Assembly: GCA_900114805.1 (NCBI GenBank)
Contig: FOZN01000002.1
Coordinates: 124,001 to 188,000, forward strand
Origin: Agrococcus baldri
GTDB lineage: Bacteria > Actinomycetota > Actinomycetes > Actinomycetales > Microbacteriaceae
Reading direction: 5' to 3'
Length of the DNA stretch: 64,000 nt
The notes under the pieces were generated by a model. That model made no database searches and was not told where the DNA came from. It was given only the letters and a program-made list of their open reading frames with translations. Shown in pieces: positions 26,477-35,429 of this stretch. A program made the translations under genes and the position numbers. The stretch's first letter is position 1. Each line of letters begins with the position of its first letter.

Positions 26477-27354
26477 ATGGATTTCCTGATCTGGCTGAGC
26501 ACTGTCGGCGGCGTCTGCACCACGGCGACCGCACGGGAGCACGCCGATGCCCGCGAGCTGCAGCAGATGCAGAAGGACGGCGCGCTCTGGGTGCCGCTGC
26601 GAGGGTGGGTCGCTCTCGACGGCATCCGCAACGACGTGACGCGTTCCCTCGAGCTGGGCGGGGTCGTCACATGCGCGAGCGCGTTCGGCGCTCACGGCCT
26701 CTGGACGCCGCACGGCGACCACGACCTACACATCCGCGTCCATCGAGAGACGCACAGCGCGCGCCTCAATGCCACGGCCCGCAAGAAGGGGGTTCGCGTG
26801 CATCGGCTGCTCAGCCGTCTTCCGGAGCGCCGGCCGTGGGACGGGGTGGACGGCATCCTCACCTCGCTCGCGGTGGCGTCGAGATGCCTCTCCGCGAGCG
26901 ACGTGCTCGCCGCCGCGGATGGCGCGCTGCAGCAGGGAAAGCTGCAGCGTGACGTCCTCGCGGCGATGTCGGATCAGCTTCCGAAGGTTCTCAGCCGCAC
27001 GCTCGCCCGGGCTCCGAACTTTCGGGCTCCGGCACGGAGTCGACGTTCGCCGCCATGCTGCGACGCGCCGGCATCCGCTTCGTGCAGCAGCCCGAGCTGC
27101 TTCCCGGCGAGTTCACCGACTTCCTGATCGGGAAGTCACTCGTGGTCGAGATCGACTCGCTCGCGTGGCACGGCTCGCGCGAGCAGATGGCGAACGACCG
27201 CCGGCGCGACGCCGAGCTGACCGCGCTCGGCTACCGCATCCTCCGCTTCACGTACGAGCAAGTCATGTTCGAGCCGGAGCTCGTGCTCGACATCGTGCTC
27301 GGCCTCGTGCGGCGAAACGTGCACGAACGCGCGCCCTTCCGCTCGGCGGCGTAA
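26477..27354 (+). pseudogene. Frameshifted AbiEi-like/DUF559 endonuclease-fold protein
   Basis: The first part (26477 to about 27015) has a helix-turn-helix-like start (WLSTVGGVCTTATAREH) and the body of the actinobacterial family often labelled AbiEi-like antitoxin. The last part, in another frame, is a DUF559/Vsr-like nuclease domain: LVVEIDSLAWHGS, ANDRRRDAEL and GYRILRFTYEQV. The frame must slip by one base in the CGCCCGGGCTCCG stretch near 27005-27020, after which LSGSGTESTFAAMLRRAG leads into the nuclease domain. The two parts normally form one protein of about 290 residues. It is probably inactive, unless this is a sequencing error. The gene sits between two direct repeats, which suggests a mobile cassette. 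Confidence 0.7.
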
Positions 27355-27359
27355 TCGTC

Positions 27360-27397
27360 AACCGGTGAGCGCGACATCCGACCGGATAGTCCGGTCG
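27360..27397 (+). repeat. Right copy of the repeat flanking the DUF559 gene (perfect palindrome)
   Basis: CGACCGGA-TAG-TCCGGTCG at 27379-27397 is a perfect inverted repeat with 8-base arms, and its first 15 bases equal the left copy at 26366-26380. AACCGGT precedes it (27360-27366). It lies six bases after the DUF559 gene. Confidence 0.8.
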
Positions 27398-27468
27398 ACA
27401 TCGGAGCTCTCGGGTCGACGAAGCCGCTGCTCAGGCGGGCGCAGGCCGACGGGCCGGCGCCGTGCGGA

Positions 27469-28458
27469 TCAGAGGCCGCTGTAGGCGTGCAGGCCGGCGA
27501 AGAACTGGTTGACGATCGTGAAGTTGAAGATGATCGCGGCGAAGCCGATGATCTGCAGCCACGCCGAGCGCGAGCCGCGCCAGCCGCGCGTCGCCCGTGC
27601 ATGCACGTAGCCGGCGTAGACGACCCAGATCACGAAGGTCCAGACCTCCTTGGTGTCCCAGCCCCAGTAGCGGCCCCAGGCGTGCTCCGCCCAGACCGCG
27701 CCCGCCATGAGCGTGAACGTCCAGAGGATGAAGCCGATCACGCCGACCCGATAGGCGAGATCCTCGAGCTGCGCCGACGCGGGCAGCGACCGCAGGAAGC
27801 CGTTGTCGCGCCTGTCCTTGATCAGCTGCAGGATGCTCAGCCCGGTGCCGAGACCGAAGAAGCCGGTCGCGAGCGTCGCCACGAACACGTGGATCACCAG
27901 CCAGTACGACTGCAGCGCCGGCGGCAGCGGCGTCGGCGCCACGTAGTAGTTCACGGTCGCGACACCGAGGAAGACGGTCGCGAGACCGGTGAAGAAGACG
28001 CCGAGGAAGTTGAGGTCCTTCCACAGCCGCGACAGCACGAAGACGCCGACCATCACGGCGATCCCGGTGATCGCGAACTCGTACATGTTCGACCAGGGCA
28101 CGCGGCCGGCAGCCAGCCCTCGCAGTATCGCGCCGCCCAGGTGCAGCGCCCACGCGAGCACCGTGAGCGTGAAGCCGATGCGCGCACCGCGGCCGGCAGC
28201 GGCGATGGGTGCGGTGGCGGATGCGTCGCCGCGGCCCGGTGCCGACGACGCGGGCGTCGACGAGCGGCCGGGCACCGCTGCGCCCGCGACCGAGGCGGCG
28301 GCTCCTGCGCCCACCAGCTCACGCGACTCCGCAGGGGCCGCCTTCACCGACGAGCGGCGTGCGGCGTCGACCGCGTAGGCGAGGAACGCCAGCGTGTAGA
28401 CCGCCATCGCCGAGTAGACGAGCAGCAGCGAGTAGGAGTCGAGTTCAGCAGCGGGCAC
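27469..28458 (-). CDS. ccsB: Cytochrome c biogenesis protein CcsB (ResC)
   Basis: The heme-handling membrane subunit of System II cytochrome c maturation, partner of ResB. The tryptophan-rich WWD motif (HAWGRYWGWDTKEVWTF) and several conserved histidines (ALHLGG, VIHVF) are present among about eight membrane segments. Residues about 50-85 are a low-complexity Ala/Pro/Gly insertion. Length is 329. The start is GTG at 28458, nine bases after the resB stop. Confidence 0.93.
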   Translation of the reverse strand: MPAAELDSYSLLLVYSAMAVYTLAFLAYAVDAARRSSVKAAPAESRELVGAGAAASVAGAAVPGRSSTPASSAPGRGDASATAPIAAAGRGARIGFTLTVLAWALHLGGAILRGLAAGRVPWSNMYEFAITGIAVMVGVFVLSRLWKDLNFLGVFFTGLATVFLGVATVNYYVAPTPLPPALQSYWLVIHVFVATLATGFFGLGTGLSILQLIKDRRDNGFLRSLPASAQLEDLAYRVGVIGFILWTFTLMAGAVWAEHAWGRYWGWDTKEVWTFVIWVVYAGYVHARATRGWRGSRSAWLQIIGFAAIIFNFTIVNQFFAGLHAYSGL

Positions 28459-28467
28459 GGGACGATT

Positions 28468-30192
28468 CTACTCTCGTGTCCCCGTGCCGCCCGAGGCGCC
28501 GGTGGAGCCTGCCGAACCCGCGTCGTCGGCCGCGACGCCGGACCCGGTGGCCGTCGGGCGCCCGACCTCGGGGGCCGCGACGCCGGTCCCGGCGGCAGTC
28601 GGGCGCCCGAGAGCGGGGTCACCGGCGCGGCCCGCGTCGGCGGCAGCCGCCCCATCGCCGGCCAGGCGCTTCGCCAGGTCGTCGACCGCGCGCTCGAGCG
28701 TCGGGTCCTCCCCGCGCGCGAGCCCAGCGAGCTCGAGCCGGCCGCCCGCGACCTTGACCCACAGCCGACGGCGAGGGATGAGCAGCGAGCCCAGCAGCGA
28801 CACGAGGATGGTCACGGCGATCCAGAACACCGCCGTCTGCGTGTAGTCGACGTGCACGTCGATGACGCCGTAGCGCCGCACATCCTCGAAGGTGATCGTG
28901 CCGAGCCCGCCCGGGATGTCGACCGTCTGCCCGGGCGCGAGCATGAGCGCGTCGGTGCCCGAGTCGCCGCCGGCGATCTGCGTCATCTCGTCGGTCTCGA
29001 GCGCGTACACCGAGCGCGGCACGCCGGCGTCCAGGCCGAGGTCGCCGGTGAAGGCCTGCAGCGACAGCACCGGGTTCGCCAGATCGGGGTAGATCGAGGT
29101 GAACGCGCCCGATTCGAGCTGCCCGGTGGTCGGGTAGAAGAAGCCGCGCAGCCCCAGCTGCTCGGCGAGCCCGTCCGGCAGCTTCATCACGCCGAGGCTC
29201 GTCATGTTGTCGTCCTGCGCGAGGAAGGGCGTGTACTCGTCGTAGACGACCTCGCCCTCGGCATCGCGCACCGAGATGCGCGGCGCGTAGCCGTTCGAGA
29301 TCAGGTAGAGGTCGGCGCCGTCGACGTTCAGCGGCTCGTTCACCTTGATCTGCGCCTCGCGCGAGACGCCGTCCTCGGTGACGGACACGTGGGCGGTGAA
29401 GTCGAGCGGCGCACCGATCGCGTTGAGGTTCTCGGTCTCGTAGACCACGTCGAGGTCGTCGAGCTGCACCGAGAACGGCGCGAGCGAGGCGTCGTCGAAC
29501 CACTGCCCCGAGTCGAAGGTGTCGTAGCTCGAGAGCGTGTTCGCGAAGCTGCGCCCCTCGACGACCAGCCGCTGCCCGTTGTAGCCGAAGCCCGAGCCGA
29601 GCCCCACCACCAGGATCATCGCCAGCAGCGCGATGTGGAAGAGCAGGTTGCCGCTCTCGCGCAGGTAGCCGCGCTCGGCCGAGATCGACTCGCCGTAGCG
29701 GGCGGTGCGGTAGCCCAGCTTGCGCAGCGCGCCTTCGGCGCGGTCGAGGTCGGATGCGTCGCCCGGCACGGTCTGGAAGCCCACCAGCCGCGACAGTCGG
29801 GCCGGGGTGCGCGGCGGCTTCGCGCGCATGGCCCGCCAGTGGTGCGCGAGGCGCGGGACGACGCATCCGACCAGGGACGTGAACAGCAGGATGTAGATGG
29901 CCGAGAACCACGGGCTGCCGTAGACGTCGTGGAGCGAGAGCGCGTCGTAGAACCAGACCAGGTCGGGGTTGTCGGCGCGCACCTGGATGACGCCGTTGGG
30001 GTCGCTGGAGCGCTGCGGCACGAGGCTGCCGGGGATGGCGCCGACCGCGAGCAGCAGCAGCAGCACGATCGCGGTGCGCATGGAGGTGAGCTGCCGCCAG
30101 AGGAAGCGCAGCCAGCCGACGATCCCGAGCTTCGGTCCGCTGCCCGAGCGGGGCTCGGGGGCCGGCGCGTCGACGTGGTCGCCCGGGCGCAT
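28468..30192 (-). CDS. resB: Cytochrome c biogenesis protein ResB (Ccs1)
   Basis: Works with CcsB to deliver heme to apocytochrome c outside the membrane. After a short cytoplasmic start come paired membrane segments (SMRTAIVLLLLLAVGAIPGS), the typical LRFLWRQLTSMRTA entry, a large outer domain and a last membrane segment (AVFWIAVTILVSLLGS). Length is 574 residues, of which the last 60 are a Gly/Ala/Thr tail with a doubled GRPTA motif. The only in-frame ATG after the ccdA stop is at 30192, 52 bases downstream of it. Confidence 0.92.
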   Translation of the reverse strand: MRPGDHVDAPAPEPRSGSGPKLGIVGWLRFLWRQLTSMRTAIVLLLLLAVGAIPGSLVPQRSSDPNGVIQVRADNPDLVWFYDALSLHDVYGSPWFSAIYILLFTSLVGCVVPRLAHHWRAMRAKPPRTPARLSRLVGFQTVPGDASDLDRAEGALRKLGYRTARYGESISAERGYLRESGNLLFHIALLAMILVVGLGSGFGYNGQRLVVEGRSFANTLSSYDTFDSGQWFDDASLAPFSVQLDDLDVVYETENLNAIGAPLDFTAHVSVTEDGVSREAQIKVNEPLNVDGADLYLISNGYAPRISVRDAEGEVVYDEYTPFLAQDDNMTSLGVMKLPDGLAEQLGLRGFFYPTTGQLESGAFTSIYPDLANPVLSLQAFTGDLGLDAGVPRSVYALETDEMTQIAGGDSGTDALMLAPGQTVDIPGGLGTITFEDVRRYGVIDVHVDYTQTAVFWIAVTILVSLLGSLLIPRRRLWVKVAGGRLELAGLARGEDPTLERAVDDLAKRLAGDGAAAADAGRAGDPALGRPTAAGTGVAAPEVGRPTATGSGVAADDAGSAGSTGASGGTGTRE

Positions 30193-30244
30193 CGGATCGT
30201 TCGCCGACGCGGTGTCGGCGGCCGAGGCGGCGTCGGGCCCGGGG

Positions 30245-31054
30245 CTAGATGACGGTGACAACGGAGGCGATCCATCCCTGGAGCGATTGCATGATGGCGT
30301 TCCATGCGCCGGTGACCATGAGCAGGCCGATGAGGATGAGCATCGCGCCGCCGGCGATGTTGACGGCGCGGATGTGTCGGCGCAGCCACGCGACCGCGCC
30401 GCCCGCCCAGCCAAGGCCCAGCGTGATGAGCAGGAAGGGGATGCCGAGCCCCAGCGCATAGGCCAGGCCGAGGATGCCGCCCTGCCAGGCGCTGCCGGTG
30501 GTGACCGTGAGCGCGCTGATGGCGGCGAGCGTCGGGCCGGAGCACGGGGTCCAGCCGAGTGCGAAGACGACGCCGACGACGGGCGCCGCCCACATGCCGC
30601 CGGACTTGACCTGCTGCGGCTTCCAGATGCGCTGCATGAAGGAGAACTGGCCGACGAAGACCAGCCCCAGCACGATCAGCACGACGCCGAGGATGCGCAC
30701 CAGCAGATCGGCGTATTGCAGCAGGAACGCGCTCGCTGCGCCGACGACCGCGGTGCCGAGCACGAACACGAGTGTGAAGCCGGCGATGAACAGTGAGACG
30801 CCCGCGATCAGGCGGCCGCGGCCGCCGTCCTTGCCGACGAGCGAGCCGACGAGGCCCAGGTAGCCCGGCACGAGCGGCAGGATGCACGGGCTCGCGAAGG
30901 AGATCAGGCCCGCCAGCAGCGCGATCGGCACCGACACCAGCAGCTGTCCGCTCAGCACCGCGCCCGCCGGATCGAATGCCATGGCGTCGAATGCCGCCGC
31001 GTCGAATGCGGCGATCGGCGCGAGCGCGGTCAGCGCGGGAGAGGCGAGGCTCAC
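30245..31054 (-). CDS. ccdA: Cytochrome c biogenesis protein CcdA
   Basis: Carries reducing power from cytoplasmic thioredoxin across the membrane to ResA. Both redox cysteines are visible in FASPCILPLVPGYLG and GWTPCSGPTLAA, among six main membrane segments. Length is 269 residues. GTG at 31054 overlaps the resA stop by four bases (GTGA), so translation is coupled. The N-terminal 30 residues contain an AFDAxAFDAMAFDPAG repeat not needed for the fold. Confidence 0.93.
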   Translation of the reverse strand: MSLASPALTALAPIAAFDAAAFDAMAFDPAGAVLSGQLLVSVPIALLAGLISFASPCILPLVPGYLGLVGSLVGKDGGRGRLIAGVSLFIAGFTLVFVLGTAVVGAASAFLLQYADLLVRILGVVLIVLGLVFVGQFSFMQRIWKPQQVKSGGMWAAPVVGVVFALGWTPCSGPTLAAISALTVTTGSAWQGGILGLAYALGLGIPFLLITLGLGWAGGAVAWLRRHIRAVNIAGGAMLILIGLLMVTGAWNAIMQSLQGWIASVVTVI

Positions 31055-31644
31055 CGCTCGAGCTCCTCCCGCAGCAGCGTCGAGAGGATGCTGGTGTCGG
31101 TCACCGCGCCCGAGACGCGGGCGGCGACGCGGCCCTCGGCGTCGAGCACGATCGTGGAGGGCACCGCGTTCGGCGCCACGATGCCGGTGAAGGCGAGCTG
31201 CGCCTGCGCGCTCTCGTCGTCGAGGATCGACGGGTACTCGATGCCGAACTGCTCGTCGAAGGTGGCGGCCTGCGCCGCACCGTCGCGCACGTTGACGCCC
31301 AGGAAGTCGACCCGGTCGCCGTACTCGGCGTGCAGCTCGGCGAGCACGGGCGCCTCGACGCGGCACGGCGGGCAGGCGGCGTACCAGAAGTTGACGAGCG
31401 TGACGCCGTCGAGCGAGGCGGAGTCGAAGTCGCCGCCGGCCACGAGCGGGCCGGAGAAGGGCTCCGGCGCGCGGCGCTCGGCGACATCCGGGAACTCGGT
31501 CACGAAGCCGTCGCCGGCGATGTAGCCGGCGTCGCCGACGCCGCCCGCGACGCCGTCGGTCGACGAGCAGGCCGAGAGGGCGAGCACGGCGACGACCGTG
31601 GCCGACAGCGCGGCCGCGACCCGACGCATCCGCCCGGCCCTCAC
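31051..31644 (-). CDS. resA: Thiol-disulfide oxidoreductase ResA/TlpA, lipoprotein
   Basis: Reduces apocytochrome c cysteines outside the membrane. The thioredoxin active site YAACPPCRVEAP and the cis-Pro segment NAVPSTIVLD are present. The N-terminus has a lipobox (LALSACS). I chose GTG at 31644 (197 residues) because it overlaps the phosphatase stop as GTGA; ATG at 31629 is an alternative. It is second in the five-gene run phosphatase-resA-ccdA-resB-ccsB. Confidence 0.9.
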   Translation of the reverse strand: MRAGRMRRVAAALSATVVAVLALSACSSTDGVAGGVGDAGYIAGDGFVTEFPDVAERRAPEPFSGPLVAGGDFDSASLDGVTLVNFWYAACPPCRVEAPVLAELHAEYGDRVDFLGVNVRDGAAQAATFDEQFGIEYPSILDDESAQAQLAFTGIVAPNAVPSTIVLDAEGRVAARVSGAVTDTSILSTLLREELER

Positions 31645-32303
31645 ACCGCCCCCGTGTCGATCGCATCCACCGAGGCGGCGGGCTCGACGTAGTCGATCTC
31701 GGTGAAGCGGCCGTCGACCAGCGCGAACGAGGTGATGGAGGAGAGCTGGCAGCGGCGCGTGCGCGGGTCGTGCCAGAGGCGCTTGCCGGCGATGTCGAGG
31801 TGGGCCATCCAGATGGGCGACTGGTGGCTGACCATCACGATGTCGCCGTCGTCGCCGGATTCCTCGAGCTCGTCCCAGGCATCCTCCATGGCCGCGCGCA
31901 CCCGCTGCGCGATCGCCTTGTAGGGCTCGCCCCACGAGGGGCGGAAGGGGTTGCGCAGCAGCGGCCACGACGCCGGGTGCGCCAGCGCCCCGGAGGCCTC
32001 GAAGGTCTTGCCCTCGAACGAGTTCGTGGGCTCGATGATGCGGTGCTCGGTGCGGATGTCCAGGTCGAACGCGTCGGCCCAGTGCTCGGCCGACTGCTGC
32101 GCGCGCTCGAGCGGGCTGGCGGCGAGCCGCACGACGGGGCGGGCCGTCTCGCCGGTCGCGAGGTGCTCGGCCGCGAGCGCCGCCATGCGGTGGCCGCGCT
32201 CGGAGAGGAAGTAGCCGGGCAGCCGGCCGTACAGCACGCCCTCCGGGTTGTGCACCTCGCCGTGGCGCACGAGATGGAGGCGACGAGCGGGCATGGCGTT
32301 CAT
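31641..32303 (-). CDS. Histidine phosphatase family protein (GpmB-like)
   Basis: A phosphoglycerate-mutase-fold phosphatase. The nucleophile motif LVRHGEVHNPEG and the second histidine motif VMVSHQSPIWM are present, with RLAASPLERAQQSAEHW between. Length is 220 residues from ATG at 32303; ATG at 32294 is equally possible. TAGGAT lies at 32315-32320 on this strand. Its place at the head of the cytochrome c maturation operon is common in actinobacteria; the substrate is unknown. Confidence 0.85.
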   Translation of the reverse strand: MNAMPARRLHLVRHGEVHNPEGVLYGRLPGYFLSERGHRMAALAAEHLATGETARPVVRLAASPLERAQQSAEHWADAFDLDIRTEHRIIEPTNSFEGKTFEASGALAHPASWPLLRNPFRPSWGEPYKAIAQRVRAAMEDAWDELEESGDDGDIVMVSHQSPIWMAHLDIAGKRLWHDPRTRRCQLSSITSFALVDGRFTEIDYVEPAASVDAIDTGAV

Positions 32304-32339
32304 CGTACCGGCGGATCCTATGGACGCAGGCCCGGCAGA

Positions 32340-32627
32340 ATGGTTCCCATGCCCCTGCTCGTGCCGCTGCTGCTCGCGCTCACCGTGGTGCTCGCAGCGA
32401 CCATGCTGTGGGTGTGGGCGGGCTCGATCGCGCACGTGCGGCACGGGCTGCCGGTCGCGCTCGGCGTCGCGGCGCTCGCCGCGGCCGGGCTGTGGCTGCT
32501 GCTGGCCTCAGAAGCGACGGATGCGGTGCCGGCCTGGCTGGGCTGGGTGCTGCTGGCGGCCTCCGCCGTCGCGCTCGTCGGCGGCTGGATCGGCCTCGCG
32601 AAGTGGGGCGTGCCCCAGCGTCGGTAG
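32340..32627 (+). CDS. Small membrane protein
   Basis: A 95-residue protein made of three hydrophobic segments with short loops; no family recognised. ATG at 32340 is preceded by GCAGG at nine bases; ATG at 32349 would remove three residues. It is divergent from the phosphatase gene and ends ten bases before aspS. Confidence 0.6.
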   Translation: MVPMPLLVPLLLALTVVLAATMLWVWAGSIAHVRHGLPVALGVAALAAAGLWLLLASEATDAVPAWLGWVLLAASAVALVGGWIGLAKWGVPQRR

Positions 32628-32637
32628 GATCGTGGCC

Positions 32638-33945
32638 GTGACTCAGCGGACTCTCATCAACGACCTCGCATCGCTCCCCGACGGCCCCGTGAAGGTGGCC
32701 GGATGGGTCGAGACGGTGCGCGACCAGAAGCGCGTGCAGTTCGTGATCCTGCGCGACGAGTCGGGCGCCGCCCAGCTCGTGAACCCTGTGAACGAGGAGA
32801 CGGCTGAGACGGCCGCCCAGATCTCGGCGCTCATGCACGGCTCGTTCATCACCGTCGAGGGCGACCTGAAGGCCGACGAGCGGGTGAAGCTCGGCGGGCT
32901 CGAGGTGAAGGTGCGCTCGCTCACGGTCGAATCGGTGGCCAAGGACTCCCCCATCGCCGACGACTCGTCGATCGACAAGCGCCTCGACTGGCGCTTCCTC
33001 GACCTGCGCCGCCCCGAGGCGCAGCTGATCTTCCGCGTGCAGACCACGATCGAGCACGCGATGCGCCAGCACTGGGTCGACGAGGGCTTCATCGAGCTGC
33101 ACACCCCGAAGCTGATGGCGACGGCCTCGGAGTCGCGCGCCGAGCTGTTCGAGGTGCCCTACTTCGAGACCACCGCCTACCTCGCGCAGTCGCCGCAGCT
33201 GTTCAAGCAGATGGCGCAGTCGGCGGGCTTCGGCAAGATCTTCGAGGTCGGCCCGGCCTTCCGCGCCGACCCCTCGTTCACGAGCCGCCACGCGACCGAG
33301 TTCACCTCGGTCGACAGCGAGATCTCGTGGATCGACTCGCACGAGGACGTCATGCAGCTGCACGAGACGCTGCTGACGAAGGCGGTCGCGGCCGTCGTCG
33401 AGCGCCACGGTGCTGCGATCAAGGAGCACTTCGACATCGACCTGCAGGTGCCGACGATGCCGTTCCCGCGCATCACGCATGCCGAGGTGAAGGCGATCGT
33501 CGAGGCGCGCGGCCACACGATCGAGCGCGCCGACGGCGACCTCGACCCCGAGGCCGAGCGGCAGATCTCGCAGCACGTCAAGGACGAGCTGGGCCATGAC
33601 TTCGTGTTCGTGACCGAGTATCCCGCCGGCGTGCGGCCGTTCTACCACCTGCGCCCCGAGGGCCGGCCGGAGGTGACGAACTCGTACGACCTGATCTACA
33701 ACGGCGTCGAGATCTCCACCGGCGCGCAGCGCGAGCACCGCGTCGACGTGCTCGAGGCGCAGATCGCGGAGAAGGGCATGGACGCGGTCGAGCTCGAGGA
33801 GTACCTCGACTTCTTCCGCTACGGCGTGCCCCCGCACGGCGGCTTCGGCATGGGCCTGGCGCGCGTGGTGATGCTGATGCTGGGCCTCGGCTCGATCCGC
33901 GAGACGACGTTCCTCTTCCGCGGGCCGAACCGCCTCACGCCGTAA
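32638..33945 (+). CDS. aspS: Aspartyl-tRNA synthetase, archaeal/eukaryal type
   Basis: A class II synthetase of 435 residues without the bacterial GAD insertion, hence of the shorter archaeal-type group that is often non-discriminating (charging tRNA-Asp and tRNA-Asn). The OB-fold start, FRAxPSFTSRHATEFTSVDSE (motif 2 region) and HGGFGMGLARVVMLMLGL (motif 3) are clear; the QSPQLFKQ loop is at mid-protein. I chose GTG at 32638: TAGGAT ends seven bases before it, the leaderless pattern. Whether it misacylates tRNA-Asn needs gatCAB data not in this window. Confidence 0.93.
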   Translation: MTQRTLINDLASLPDGPVKVAGWVETVRDQKRVQFVILRDESGAAQLVNPVNEETAETAAQISALMHGSFITVEGDLKADERVKLGGLEVKVRSLTVESVAKDSPIADDSSIDKRLDWRFLDLRRPEAQLIFRVQTTIEHAMRQHWVDEGFIELHTPKLMATASESRAELFEVPYFETTAYLAQSPQLFKQMAQSAGFGKIFEVGPAFRADPSFTSRHATEFTSVDSEISWIDSHEDVMQLHETLLTKAVAAVVERHGAAIKEHFDIDLQVPTMPFPRITHAEVKAIVEARGHTIERADGDLDPEAERQISQHVKDELGHDFVFVTEYPAGVRPFYHLRPEGRPEVTNSYDLIYNGVEISTGAQREHRVDVLEAQIAEKGMDAVELEEYLDFFRYGVPPHGGFGMGLARVVMLMLGLGSIRETTFLFRGPNRLTP

Positions 33946-34186
33946 GGCGGGAGCGGATGCGGTCGGCCAGCTTCTCGGGGTCGACCCGCCACGAGGAGTG
34001 CGGCCGTCCGTCGATCAGCACGACGGGGATGTCGTCGGACCAGCGCTCCTCGAGCGCGGCATCGTCGAGGATCGACACCTCGGTCATCGTCACGCCCTCG
34101 AAGCCGGCGACGACGCGCTCGACGACGGGTCGCGCCTCATCGCAGAGGTGGCAGCCGGGCTTGCCGATGAGCGTGATCTCGACCAT
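33935..34186 (-). CDS. Glutaredoxin-like protein (DUF836 type)
   Basis: An 83-residue thioredoxin-fold protein with active site GKPGCHLCDEA and the DDIPVVLIDGR segment holding the cis-Pro. It would reduce disulfides in the cytosol. The gene is tail-to-tail with aspS and overlaps it by 11 bases. TAGGCT ends six bases before the ATG. Confidence 0.85.
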   Translation of the reverse strand: MVEITLIGKPGCHLCDEARPVVERVVAGFEGVTMTEVSILDDAALEERWSDDIPVVLIDGRPHSSWRVDPEKLADRIRSRLTA

Positions 34187-34195
34187 GCCGCCAGC

Positions 34196-35080
34196 CTAGG
34201 CCTCGCGCGTCCTGTCGAACCGCTCGTCCTGCGGCAGGAAGCCCGCGGAGCGGTAGGTGGCCACCGCCGCGACGCGCGCGCTCTCGGTGCACACCTGCGC
34301 GCTCGATGCGCCCAGCTCGCGCAGGGCGGCCGCCGCTGCCAGCGTGATGGCGCGGGCGTGGCCGCGGCCGCGGTGCGCGGCGTGCACGCCCATCGGCTCG
34401 ATCACGCCTGGCCTGCCGGCTCCTGCCGACCACGCGATGATGCCGGCAGCCGCCTCGTCGCCGTCGAACCCGAGCAGGCAGCGCGCATCCTCGAACGGGG
34501 TGCCATCGGCCATCGCGTACCAGCGCTCGTCGACCGCGGCCGAGGTGTCGAACGCTGAGCGCTGCACCGCCGCCCACGCGGAGACCAGCGCTGCATCGGT
34601 GCCGTCGACCGCGACGATGCGCAGAGGATGCCCACCCGCGGTTCGCTCGACGGGCTCGGTGAGATCGCGCTCGAGTGGCGTCCACGGCTCGCCGACCGCC
34701 CAGCCGGCTGCATCCAGCCGCGCGTCCAGCAGCGCCCCGTTCGGCACCTCGACCGCGACTGCGCTCGCCGGCAGCACGCCCCGCTCGGGGTGCACGATGT
34801 CGCCGGCCATCGCATCCGCGAGCGTCGCATCCGCTCGCATATCGGGCGCTGTCGTGACTCGCAGCTGGTCGGCGCCGTCGAGCAACCCGACGGCGACCAG
34901 GCGGCCATCCGCGTGCCAGGTGCGCACCGCATCCGCGGTCCTGTCCGTGCCCAGGCGCCAGAACCAGCCGATGTCGCCGGGGTGCAGCTGCAGCGGCTCA
35001 GCGCTGCACTGCCAGGACGCCAGCTGCCGCACAGCCTCGGGCAGCTGGTCGGGATCAGGGGTCGCCAGATCGATCGCCAT
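34196..35080 (-). CDS. GNAT family acetyltransferase
   Basis: A 294-residue protein whose C-terminal half has the acetyl-CoA motif GVHAAHRGRGHARAITLAA and a typical GNAT ending (VATYRSAGFLP). The N-terminal half looks like a diverged second GNAT domain without a clear motif A. Substrate unknown. It is ten bases upstream of the glutaredoxin gene, so the TAGGCT box of that gene lies at the very end of this one. Confidence 0.82.
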   Translation of the reverse strand: MAIDLATPDPDQLPEAVRQLASWQCSAEPLQLHPGDIGWFWRLGTDRTADAVRTWHADGRLVAVGLLDGADQLRVTTAPDMRADATLADAMAGDIVHPERGVLPASAVAVEVPNGALLDARLDAAGWAVGEPWTPLERDLTEPVERTAGGHPLRIVAVDGTDAALVSAWAAVQRSAFDTSAAVDERWYAMADGTPFEDARCLLGFDGDEAAAGIIAWSAGAGRPGVIEPMGVHAAHRGRGHARAITLAAAAALRELGASSAQVCTESARVAAVATYRSAGFLPQDERFDRTREA

Positions 35081-35139
35081 GCTGCGATTCCATCACGGCA
35101 CGCCGGCGGCGAGGGTCGCCCGAGCCCAGGGACGACAGA

Positions 35140-35170
35140 GGCCGGGCACCTGCGAATGCAGGCCCCGGCC
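35140..35170 (-). terminator. Hairpin downstream of the bS22 gene
   Basis: On the minus strand a GGCCGGG...CCCGGCC hairpin with inner GCCTGC/GCAGG pairing and an ATTC loop follows the bS22 stop by 14 bases. The stem is about 12 pairs with one mismatch; there is no long T run. Confidence 0.65.
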
Positions 35171-35184
35171 GCTGGTGCAACCGA

Positions 35185-35283
35185 CTACTTGCGGTTGCGG
35201 CGCTGGTGGCGCGTCTTGCGAAGCAGCTTGCGGTGCTTCTTCTTCGACATGCGCTTGCGACGCTTCTTGACCACAGAACCCAT
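35185..35283 (-). CDS. Small ribosomal subunit protein bS22 (AURKAIP1/COX24 domain)
   Basis: A 32-residue, extremely basic protein ([18 protein letters not shown]... with 19 Lys/Arg). This matches the tiny actinobacterial protein bS22, bound near the decoding centre of the 30S subunit. ATG at 35283 has GAGGAACC six bases upstream, and a terminator hairpin follows, so it is a single-gene unit. It is an actinobacterial lineage marker. Confidence 0.9.
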   Translation of the reverse strand: MGSVVKKRRKRMSKKKHRKLLRKTRHQRRNRK

Positions 35284-35429
35284 TGAGGTTCCTCACTTCC
35301 GATAGAGATTGCTCGTCGACGCTGCCCGGTCGCCCTCGCCGGAAGGCGACTCGACACAGCGCAGGGAAAACGCTCGGGTCATCCTACCGGAATACGGCCG
35401 TGCGCCGCATATCGGGTGCTTGCCGACGG

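Noticed and set aside
24502..26670. Long minus-strand frame of about 720 codons covering menC and beyond
   Set aside because: Only its last 128 codons, from GTG at 24888, look like a protein; the rest is antisense to menC and the DUF559 gene.
26284..27420. Insertion sequence between menC and ccsB
   Set aside because: The flanking repeats are direct, not inverted, and the gene inside is DUF559-like, with no transposase motif.
28459..28470. Leaderless promoter TAGAAT before ccsB
   Set aside because: The hexamer contains the resB stop codon and lies inside a tight operon; the match is probably chance.
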